A DNA stretch of 57,864 nt from an uncultured Saprospiraceae bacterium (GTDB lineage: Bacteria > Bacteroidota > Bacteroidia > Chitinophagales > Saprospiraceae). The DNA is taken from the NCBI GenBank assembly GCA_937944245.1, contig CALDYY010000011.1, positions 1-57,864 of the forward strand, in the 5' to 3' direction. The translations under genes and the position numbers were made by a program. A model generated the notes under the pieces. It searched no databases. It saw nothing but the letters and a program-made list of their open reading frames with translations, and was not told the origin of the DNA. This document shows, one piece after another, positions 51,483 through 57,864 of this stretch. Within the stretch, counting starts at the first letter, position 1, and every line of letters starts with the position of its first letter.

Positions 51483-52532
51483 ATGGATTCTTCGCTCTTG
51501 TTCATGTGGGTCGGCTTTATATTAGCTTCCTATTCTGTGATGGGTAATGACGTGATTCAAGCACTAGGTACTTTTTTAACTTCCAACGAACGTCGTGTAC
51601 CTTGGTACATCTTATGGCTCTTCGGTGCAGGTATTATGAGTGTAATTCTAATATTAGGATATACTGGTTCGGGGGTATGGTTAGGTGGTGATGATGTAGC
51701 TTTTGACCGTTTGGATAAATTTGTCATACCGGAACGTTATGAATGGTACTTTCTTATTCCTCCAATTGTGCTATTGTTAATCACACGTATAGGCATACCA
51801 GTGAGTACAACATTTATGATTTTAACCTTTTTTTCTATCAACGAGATACCAGGTACTATTAATGAAATGTTGGCTAATGTATTTGATTTTAATACTAAGC
51901 TAGGGGGCATGATTCAGAAATCAATCGTTGGATATATGGTCGCCTTTGTTACGGCTGCTGTTATTTACGTTGTTACTACACGCCTATTCGAGCGTTATTT
52001 CATTAAAAATCCATTGACAGAAGATAAAACATCCATCTGGGTGCCTATTCAATGGCTATCCACAGGTTTTTTATGGTCGCAATGGCTAACACAAGATTTA
52101 GCCAACATCTATGTTTACCTCGATAGCGGGCAAAATTTAAGTCCTCTTGCCTTTGTGTTTTCACTGCTCGTTCTAGTTGGATTATTAGGGTACATTTTCT
52201 GGCTTAGAGGTGGACGTATTCAAGAGGTGGTACGTAGAAAAGTTAACACTGCCGACATCCGTTCTGCCACTATTATTGACTTTATTTATGGTATCATCCT
52301 TTTTGTATTCAAGGATAATTATTTAGGGTTGTTTGAAGGAAAACTTCCGATGAGTACCACTTGGGTATTTATTGGTCTTTTGGCTGGTCGAGAGTTAGCT
52401 ATGCGTTGGCAGCTAAATGGTAAATTACAGAAAGAGGAAATCAAAGATGTTTCTTTTGATTTGTTGAAAATAATCATAGGTTTAGTTATTAGTGTTGTTA
52501 TTGTCCTTGCTATCCGTTTGTTAGTAGGATAA
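51483..52532 (+). CDS. PiT-like membrane permease, distant family member
   Basis: A 349-residue protein with about 8 membrane helices. Near the N-terminus is SVMGNDVIQALGTF (residues 18-31), resembling the GxNDxxNxxGT signature of inorganic phosphate (PiT) transporters, and in the middle TRIGIPVSTTFMIL (101-114) resembles the PVSTTH motif of the second half. It is short for PiT (usually about 400-500 residues) and the internal repeat is weak. Phosphate uptake is a reasonable guess, but a sulfate or other anion permease is possible. It stands alone with an AT-rich upstream region. Confidence 0.6.
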   Translation: MDSSLLFMWVGFILASYSVMGNDVIQALGTFLTSNERRVPWYILWLFGAGIMSVILILGYTGSGVWLGGDDVAFDRLDKFVIPERYEWYFLIPPIVLLLITRIGIPVSTTFMILTFFSINEIPGTINEMLANVFDFNTKLGGMIQKSIVGYMVAFVTAAVIYVVTTRLFERYFIKNPLTEDKTSIWVPIQWLSTGFLWSQWLTQDLANIYVYLDSGQNLSPLAFVFSLLVLVGLLGYIFWLRGGRIQEVVRRKVNTADIRSATIIDFIYGIILFVFKDNYLGLFEGKLPMSTTWVFIGLLAGRELAMRWQLNGKLQKEEIKDVSFDLLKIIIGLVISVVIVLAIRLLVG

Positions 52533-52679
52533 AAACCACTCTTCATTCCATCATAATTCATTCTATTGAGTAAACGATGGTTTTTATTGAGTGAATGACA
52601 TTGCTTAACTCATGCACAAAGCGTTAATTTGTAATGAATAGATTTACCTATTTATTAATGAGTTAATGTCCAGTGCTTG

Positions 52680-53291
52680 ATGGTTGATTACTATGACATA
52701 CTTGGAGTGCCAATTAATGCCTCTAAAGAGGAACTGAAAAAGGCTTACTTGAAAAAGTGTAAAGCTTTCCACCCTGATTTGCACGGTAGTGCTGAGTGGG
52801 CAGAGGAACAATTCAAATCCATTAATGAAGCATATGAAGTGCTTTACGATGGCTTTAAAAGACAGTCTTACGATAGCGAATTTCTGAGGTCAGCGAAAAT
52901 AGTTTCCGATATTCCAAAGCACTCCCAGACAAAGCATGAAGCTGTTTTTGTGCCGCATCCAAGTGCATCAAAGTCATTTTTACCTTTTTTGAAATGGGGA
53001 ATGGGTGTAACCGCTATATTGTTGTTTGCATTGACCTTTTTGCAGTTGCTCGAAACGCAAAAAGCTAACGTCCCCAAAGCATTGAAAGTAAATTACAAAT
53101 ACCTCGATGAAGAAAAAGCAAGATTTCTAGCATTTTGTGCAGAATATCCTAATGTTATTAGTAAAGAATCATTTGACCAAATAATAGAACAAAAAATAGC
53201 TACTGGGTTAACTTACAAGCTAAGGCTTAAAATGGCAGTGCGAGATACGTCAGGAATTTACCAGCTTTTAGAGGTGTATATTCAACCCTAG
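52680..53291 (+). CDS. J-domain protein with a membrane helix
   Basis: A 203-residue protein from the ATG at 52680 (MVDYYDILGVPINASKEEL). The J domain is complete with HPD at residues 31-33 and the conserved NEAYEVL segment; it would stimulate a DnaK partner. One membrane helix follows at about 103-121 (LKWGMGVTAILLFALTFLQLL). The C-terminal 75 residues (FLAFCAEYPNVISKESFDQ) are unknown. It lacks the zinc and substrate-binding domains of DnaJ, so it is a type III J protein anchored in the membrane. The TTG one codon upstream is unlikely to be the start. Confidence 0.82.
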   Translation: MVDYYDILGVPINASKEELKKAYLKKCKAFHPDLHGSAEWAEEQFKSINEAYEVLYDGFKRQSYDSEFLRSAKIVSDIPKHSQTKHEAVFVPHPSASKSFLPFLKWGMGVTAILLFALTFLQLLETQKANVPKALKVNYKYLDEEKARFLAFCAEYPNVISKESFDQIIEQKIATGLTYKLRLKMAVRDTSGIYQLLEVYIQP

Positions 53292-53361
53292 AAGGCAAAA
53301 AAGTTAGCGTAAGTCAACTATCTTTTCGCAAAAGCATTAAGGAAGTAAAAAGATTTACTCC

Positions 53362-54039
53362 ATGCGCATTGATATTATTACCGTATTACCTGAATTACTG
53401 CATAGCCCCTTGCAACACTCCATTATGAAACGTGCGCAAGAAAGAGGCTTGCTCGAAGTTTGTATTGAAGATTTGCGCGCATATGGATTGGGCAAGCACA
53501 AGCAAGTGGACGATTATCAATATGGTGGTGGTGCAGGTATGGTGATGATGATAGAACCCCTTTCCAACTGTGTTGAAACACTAAAAGCTCAAAGAACTTA
53601 TCAAGAAATTATTTACCTCACTCCCGATGGTGTTCGCCTTAATCAATCTATTTGTAATCAACTATCGCTAAAAGAAAATCTACTGCTCATTTGCGGTCAC
53701 TATAAAGGTATTGATGAGCGCGTTCGCGAAAAATACGTTACTCTGGAAATTTCTATTGGCGATTATGTGCTTTCTGGTGGAGAACTGGCTGCAGCTGTTT
53801 TGGTGGATAGTATTGGGCGATTGCTTCCAGGTGTACTGAATGACGAAACATCCGCACTGTTTGATTCCTTTCAGGACAACCTTTTAGCTCCTCCTGTTTA
53901 TACTCGACCTGTGGAATTTAAAGGGCAAAAAGTACCAGATATTTTGCTTTCTGGCAATTTTTCTGCTATTGAGGAATGGCGTTATGAGCAGGCATTGCAG
54001 AGAACGCAGCAGCGTCGCCCCGATTTGTTAGCGGAGTGA
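53362..54039 (+). CDS. trmD: tRNA (guanine(37)-N1)-methyltransferase
   Basis: A 225-residue SPOUT enzyme that methylates G37 of tRNAs for Leu, Pro and Arg with S-adenosylmethionine. Hallmarks are [13 protein letters not shown] at the start, [27 protein letters not shown] and the knot segment [21 protein letters not shown]. The C-terminal helical part ([20 protein letters not shown]) is present and the length matches TrmD. The usual rpsP-rimM-trmD-rplS cluster is not seen here; the upstream gene is a J-domain protein. Confidence 0.95.
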   Translation: MRIDIITVLPELLHSPLQHSIMKRAQERGLLEVCIEDLRAYGLGKHKQVDDYQYGGGAGMVMMIEPLSNCVETLKAQRTYQEIIYLTPDGVRLNQSICNQLSLKENLLLICGHYKGIDERVREKYVTLEISIGDYVLSGGELAAAVLVDSIGRLLPGVLNDETSALFDSFQDNLLAPPVYTRPVEFKGQKVPDILLSGNFSAIEEWRYEQALQRTQQRRPDLLAE

Positions 54040-54048
54040 TAAAGACAG

Positions 54049-54098
54049 AGAACGATAACTACAAAATAGCTTAACTATTTTGTAGTTATCGTTCTTTT
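54049..54098. terminator. Strong bidirectional terminator after trmD
   Basis: A perfect 21-bp stem (54049-54069 with 54075-54095) has a 5-base loop and is followed by TTTTC. It separates two convergent genes (trmD and the barrel gene at 54106) and is the longest perfect hairpin I found in the window. Confidence 0.9.
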
Positions 54099-54105
54099 CT
54101 ATTGC

Positions 54106-55002
54106 CTAATGGTGATGATGATATTTTGCTTGTTTATGTCCCGGTTCGTAGATGAGGCGCATAAAAGAGCTAAAGCGTTGCGTTTCTCTGTAAATAGGGA
54201 TACCTGTTACAATACCAATTAGCAAGTTATCTGCTAGACCTACGCGCATCTGCGGACGTAAGGTGATGCCCATACCTGTGGCACTAACTTCTTGGTTAAC
54301 TTCGAGTCCAATAAAATTTCGTGTTCCTGGAAGCATGTAATGAAAATTGGAGTTAATTTCCCACTCTAGTTCCACTGATTTTTCTGAAAAATTTTGCTCC
54401 AAGTGAGGTCCTGTATAAATAAGAGTGTGAAAATTATTGCCCCATCGTTTGGCTGCAATAAAGAATGGATTGTAAAGATTGCCTTTGTAAAAATTTTCTT
54501 TACCATATTTGGCAAACTCCACAAACTCAAATTCGTGGATGTAACCAATAGCCATGGAAGTTTTTAATTTTTCTGATACAAAAAAGGTATATTGTGCAGC
54601 TAGCTTCAAGCTATGCAATAGACTAGATGGTGCACTACCGTTTTCCTCTGTTGGATAGTAAAATGAGAACGGAAGCTCTATCTCAAGCCCTAATCGGTCA
54701 ATAGGTGCAAACTCATATTCAACAAGAGCTTCGTAACGGTCATAAGTGCTTTTATCAAGAATACCCAAACCGACATTCCATTCTTTTTCTCCTTTTCTTG
54801 CTCCTAAATCGCGAATTAAATCAATGTACAAGGGTTCGGCGTGTAGTATCTTACTGGGGTCTTTCTTCTCTTCCACTAAATCAATGTACAGACTGTCCAA
54901 ACGTTCATTCAATACTTTTGGATCTTGTTCTTGTTCTATAGTTTGTGCTTGAGCAACAAATGTGCTTGTTATTAGAATGAGTAACAGAAACAATCTTATC
55001 AT
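54106..55002 (-). CDS. Outer-membrane protein of the HAEPLYIDLI family
   Basis: A protein of 298 residues from the ATG at 55002 (MIRLFLLLILITSTFVAQAQ, a signal peptide). The mature N-terminus has HAEPLYIDLIRDLGARKGEKEWN, shown here as two parts of a conserved block, and the rest alternates like a beta-barrel (YEALVEYEFAPIDRLGLEIELPF and later strands). Proteins with this block are common in Bacteroidota and Proteobacteria and are often misannotated as enzymes; I know of no proven role. The C-terminus is GHKQAKYHHHH, a natural His run that could bind metal. It is convergent with trmD across a strong terminator. Confidence 0.75.
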   Translation of the reverse strand: MIRLFLLLILITSTFVAQAQTIEQEQDPKVLNERLDSLYIDLVEEKKDPSKILHAEPLYIDLIRDLGARKGEKEWNVGLGILDKSTYDRYEALVEYEFAPIDRLGLEIELPFSFYYPTEENGSAPSSLLHSLKLAAQYTFFVSEKLKTSMAIGYIHEFEFVEFAKYGKENFYKGNLYNPFFIAAKRWGNNFHTLIYTGPHLEQNFSEKSVELEWEINSNFHYMLPGTRNFIGLEVNQEVSATGMGITLRPQMRVGLADNLLIGIVTGIPIYRETQRFSSFMRLIYEPGHKQAKYHHHH

Positions 55003-55150
55003 GGTAATTTCACTTTTGCTAGCTGTTGAACGCAATAAATTAAATTTTGTAACGAGCAATAACTAAATTTTAACATTTTTGTATCTCCATCAAATATTAA
55101 AAAGATATACAGTGTCTGTAAAAGTTATCAAGACTTTGGCTGTGGATGCG

Positions 55151-55158
55151 TAACTTTG
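55151..55158 (+). promoter_or_regulatory. Candidate -7 element of the geranylgeranyl reductase-like gene
   Basis: TAACTTTG fits TAnnTTTG and lies 25 bases before the ATG at 55184. A TTTG at 55135-55138 is only 12 bases upstream, so the -33 element is not convincing. Confidence 0.4.
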
Positions 55159-55183
55159 TCGGACACACAAAAATAACATTTAT

Positions 55184-56431
55184 ATGCAGATTTTAGAACG
55201 AGATATATGTATCTTAGGTGCAGGACCAGGAGGGGCAAGTGCTGCTTTACAATTTGATAATATTGGATTACCTTGTACATTAGTAGATAAGGCAATGTTC
55301 CCAAGAGATAAAATATGCGGCGATGCTCTTAGCGGAAAAGTATCTTCTATCTTAAATAGAATTGACCCAAATATTATTGGGGGATTTCAAAAAGAGAAGC
55401 AACTTCAGGTAGATTCATGGGGTATTCGATTTACTGCACCCAACTTGAAATCACTAGATGTACCTTTTAAACTAAATTTTAATCGTGATGAAGATAGCGC
55501 ACCTGGCTTTATCTCCAAGCGATTAGATTTTGACAACTACCTTGTTGAACAAGTCAAAAAACGCAAGCAAATTGAATTTTTTGAAGGCACAGAAATGACC
55601 GACTTCGAAGAACACAAAGACTATATTATACTAACCAGCAAAGATAAATCCCTTAGCATAAAAACTAAAATACTTTTAGTAGCAGATGGTGCACATTCTC
55701 GTTTTGCTCGCCATCACGCAGGTATAGAAATGGAGTTAAACCATCATAGTGCAGGACTTCGCGCCTACTACAAAGGCGTAAAGCAAATGGATGAAAACAA
55801 TTTTATTGAATTGATTTTTCTAAAAGAGTTGTTGCCTGGCTACTTTTGGATATTTCCACTGCCCAATGGGCACGCCAATGTAGGGCTTGGGATGCTTTCA
55901 AAAACGGTGAGCAAAAAACGCCTTAACTTGAAGCAAATTATGATGGAACTAATAGAAACGCACCCTTACTTGAAACATCGTTTTGAGGATGCAGAAATGG
56001 TAGATAAAATAAGAGGATACGGATTACCGTTGGGTTCAAAAAAGCGTTCCATTTCTGGTAATCGCTACATGTTGCTGGGAGATGCAGGTAGTTTGATTGA
56101 CCCATTCTCAGGCGAAGGCATCGGAAATGCTTTATATTGTGGCTTTTATGCAGCCAACCACGCTAAAAAATGTTTTGATGCCAATAACTTCTCTGCTGAT
56201 TTTATGAAAGGTTACGATAAGGATATTCAGCGAGTGATGGGGCAAGAATTGAGTTTAAGCCGAAAAATGCAGTTGGCGCTGCGCTTTCCTTGGCTGTTCA
56301 ATTTAGTGGTTAATGTGGCGGCTAGAAATCGTCGTTTGAGCGAAACACTAACTGCAATGTTCATGGACATGAATTTGAGAGAGGAACTGGTAAAACCATC
56401 TTTTTATTTCAAATTGATTTTTAATAAATAA
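55184..56431 (+). CDS. Geranylgeranyl reductase-family FAD enzyme
   Basis: A 415-residue flavoprotein. The dinucleotide motif ILGAGPGGASAALQ is at the N-terminus, the FPRDKICGDALSGKV segment with the Cys typical of geranylgeranyl reductases follows near 45, and the second FAD motif is MLLGDAGSLIDPFSGEGIGNAL near 298-320. The family reduces isoprenoid double bonds in lipids or cofactors, or acts as a monooxygenase; in Bacteroidota the substrate is not known to me. A single rightward gene with its own -7 box. Confidence 0.85.
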   Translation: MQILERDICILGAGPGGASAALQFDNIGLPCTLVDKAMFPRDKICGDALSGKVSSILNRIDPNIIGGFQKEKQLQVDSWGIRFTAPNLKSLDVPFKLNFNRDEDSAPGFISKRLDFDNYLVEQVKKRKQIEFFEGTEMTDFEEHKDYIILTSKDKSLSIKTKILLVADGAHSRFARHHAGIEMELNHHSAGLRAYYKGVKQMDENNFIELIFLKELLPGYFWIFPLPNGHANVGLGMLSKTVSKKRLNLKQIMMELIETHPYLKHRFEDAEMVDKIRGYGLPLGSKKRSISGNRYMLLGDAGSLIDPFSGEGIGNALYCGFYAANHAKKCFDANNFSADFMKGYDKDIQRVMGQELSLSRKMQLALRFPWLFNLVVNVAARNRRLSETLTAMFMDMNLREELVKPSFYFKLIFNK

Positions 56432-56486
56432 GCGACAAAACCAAAATAAAGTAGCTTACTACTTTCGTTAACAAGCCAATAAATAT

Positions 56487-56987
56487 ATGAAAATATTAAA
56501 TCATCGGCAAATTCAGCAAAAAATCAAGCGAATAGCTTACGAAATATATGAACGCAATTTCGAGGAGCAAGAGTTAATTCTAATTGGTATTAACCAAAGA
56601 GGGATGGAAGTGGCACGCTTAATTTTAGAAGAATTACTGAAAATAGCCGATGGTCTAATGATAACCGTGAGTAGGGTACAGTTGTCCCCCCAGAATCCAC
56701 TAATGAATGATATTTTACTAGAAATGCCAATCCAAGAATTGGAAGGAAAAACAATAGTGGTGGTGGACGATGTAGCCAATACAGGCAAAACGCTTTTTTA
56801 TGCTATGCGCCCAATGATGGCAGTGTTGCCAAAAAAGATTGAGACAGCAGTTTTAGTGGATAGGATGCACAAAAGTTTTCCTATCAGAACAGATTATGTA
56901 GGATTATCTTTAGCTACCACTATTGCGGAACATATTTTTGTGGATATTATTGATGCTAAAGAATATGCAGCTTACCTTCAAAATTAA
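56487..56987 (+). CDS. PyrR-like phosphoribosyltransferase
   Basis: A 166-residue protein of the type I phosphoribosyltransferase fold. The PRPP-binding motif is VVVDDVANTGKTLFYAM (residues about 91-107), and the N-terminal part LNHRQIQQKIKRIAYEIYE with LILIGINQRGMEVARLI resembles PyrR, which has uracil phosphoribosyltransferase activity and, in Gram-positive bacteria, controls the pyr operon. In Bacteroidota such proteins are usually annotated simply as phosphoribosyltransferase. No pyr genes are adjacent, so regulation is not implied. It ends 9 bases before the convergent folC. Confidence 0.8.
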   Translation: MKILNHRQIQQKIKRIAYEIYERNFEEQELILIGINQRGMEVARLILEELLKIADGLMITVSRVQLSPQNPLMNDILLEMPIQELEGKTIVVVDDVANTGKTLFYAMRPMMAVLPKKIETAVLVDRMHKSFPIRTDYVGLSLATTIAEHIFVDIIDAKEYAAYLQN

Positions 56988-56996
56988 CCATAGGCA

Positions 56997-57864
56997 TTAA
57001 ATAATCTCTGCAACTACAAAAATGCTTCCACCTATGTAAACAACATCATTTTGCTTGGCATTGGCTTTTGCTGCTGCCACTGCTGCTGATACAGAAGAAT
57101 AAGACGTGCCATATCGCTCAAAAGTTGCTGCCTTTTGGCGCAATATTTCAGCATCTAATCCTCTCGGAATATCGGCTTTAGCAAAATAATAAGTTGCTGA
57201 CTTAGGCAAATAGGGCATCATTTTGTTCAAATCTTTATCTTTAACTACACCAATAACCATATGTAATTGCTGATGAGGTAAGCTAAGCAATTCTTTCATA
57301 GATTGTTGAATACCAGCTTCATTGTGCGCACTATCACACACCACAAGTGGCGATTGCTGCATAACCTGCCAGCGACCTATGAAGTTGGTCAATTTTTGGA
57401 TGTGTTCAAGCGCAAAGCGAAGTTGCTTCTCTTGAATTTCACAAATATTTGTGGGAATTAGGTCAATGGCTTGGAGAGATGTTTGCAAATTGAGTTGTTG
57501 GTAACTTCCTGTAAGTCCAGTTTTTAGCTGCTCATATTTCAAGGCATTATCTAAGTACGCATCATAAGTTGTTGTGCTCCAGTTGGATGCTATTTTTTCT
57601 ACGCGGTAATGGTCGCTGGCAAAGTAAATAGGTGCATGATTAGCTTTTGCTGTGGTTTCAAAAACAGGGACTACCTCCTCTTGCCGTTCACCAATAACTA
57701 CTGGAATGTTGGGTTTGATGATACCTGCTTTTGACCAAGCAATTTGTGGTAGCTCATTACCTAGCATTTCTTGATGGTCGAAACTAATGTTTGTAATTAC
57801 ACTCAAAATGGGCGTAATGATATTGGTGGAATCATAAATACCGCCTAATCCAGTTTCTATGACG
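56997..57864 (-). CDS. folC: Folylpolyglutamate synthase / dihydrofolate synthase, 3' part
   Basis: A gene that enters from the right edge; 289 codons are visible and the N-terminal part with the P-loop is outside. The visible start VIETGLGGIYDSTNII matches the conserved E-(T/V)GLGGxxDxTN motif of FolC, followed by VITNISFDHQEMLGN (omega-loop and Mur-ligase motif with the catalytic His), IGRWQVM, VCDSAHNEAGI (DxAHNxxG) and a C-terminal domain. The enzyme adds glutamate to dihydropteroate or tetrahydrofolate with ATP, completing the folate route that pabB and pabC feed elsewhere in this window. The open frame runs to the window edge, so no start codon is given. Confidence 0.93.
   Translation of the reverse strand, partial: VIETGLGGIYDSTNIITPILSVITNISFDHQEMLGNELPQIAWSKAGIIKPNIPVVIGERQEEVVPVFETTAKANHAPIYFASDHYRVEKIASNWSTTTYDAYLDNALKYEQLKTGLTGSYQQLNLQTSLQAIDLIPTNICEIQEKQLRFALEHIQKLTNFIGRWQVMQQSPLVVCDSAHNEAGIQQSMKELLSLPHQQLHMVIGVVKDKDLNKMMPYLPKSATYYFAKADIPRGLDAEILRQKAATFERYGTSYSSVSAAVAAAKANAKQNDVVYIGGSIFVVAEII

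Overview
The window looks like an ordinary chromosomal stretch of a Bacteroidota bacterium. The evidence is low GC, near-absence of Shine-Dalgarno sequences, promoters of the TTTG-N18-TAnnTTTG type, a Bacteroidota-style FtsZ C-terminal tail, GldC, BshA (bacillithiol synthesis), and a TonB-dependent receptor followed by a DUF4249 lipoprotein. I cannot place it below phylum with confidence; a Saprospiria- or Chitinophagia-like lineage is only a guess. I see no prophage, complete insertion sequence, CRISPR array or rRNA operon.

Layout. 1-3.2 kb: end of ftsZ with its terminator, then a leftward metal operon (DtxR/MntR-type repressor, metal-binding lipoprotein-like receptor, small lipoprotein, ABC ATPase) that has no permease gene. 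3.3-6 kb: two membrane proteins and an amidase. 6-10.7 kb: leftward TrpB2, a SerA-like dehydrogenase coupled to a ThuA-domain lipoprotein, and a GH113-like lipoprotein. 10.85-11.08 kb: a self-contained transcription unit (promoter, tRNA(Leu)-like RNA with a very long variable region, terminator). 11.2-16.3 kb: bshA coupled to an outer-membrane barrel gene, an Mpo1-like protein, and pabB-pabC. 16.2-25.5 kb: a 5-oxoprolinase convergent with and overlapping pabC, preceded by a tight leftward operon TonB receptor - DUF4249 - degenerate SDR - gldC - esterase. 25.6-32.1 kb: dicarboxylate symporter, PBP1A, rbfA, dnaX (with an A10 run at the gamma/tau boundary). 32.1-39.8 kb: phosphoesterase, DUF389 protein, dapD, a coiled-coil protein, argE, a YfcC-type permease and a GNAT acetyltransferase. 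40-45.1 kb: a rightward operon of secreted-type enzymes (FGE-sulfatase fold, Gfo/Idh/MocA, ApbE, TIM-barrel isomerase, ACC-deaminase family). 45.1-46 kb: a gene-free region with a family of short repeats. 46-57.9 kb: arginine deiminase, M28 peptidase, MscS, a nucleotidase-Nudix-GtrA operon, a PiT-like permease, a J-domain protein, trmD, an outer-membrane barrel, a geranylgeranyl-reductase-like enzyme, a PyrR-like phosphoribosyltransferase and the 3' part of folC.

Most genes are housekeeping or widespread Bacteroidota families. The items most worth a second look are the tRNA-like RNA at 10926-11042, the dnaX slippage site at 31501-31510, the permease-less metal operon with a candidate operator, the short repeat family in the 45-kb gap, and the GldC operon with a degenerate dehydrogenase.
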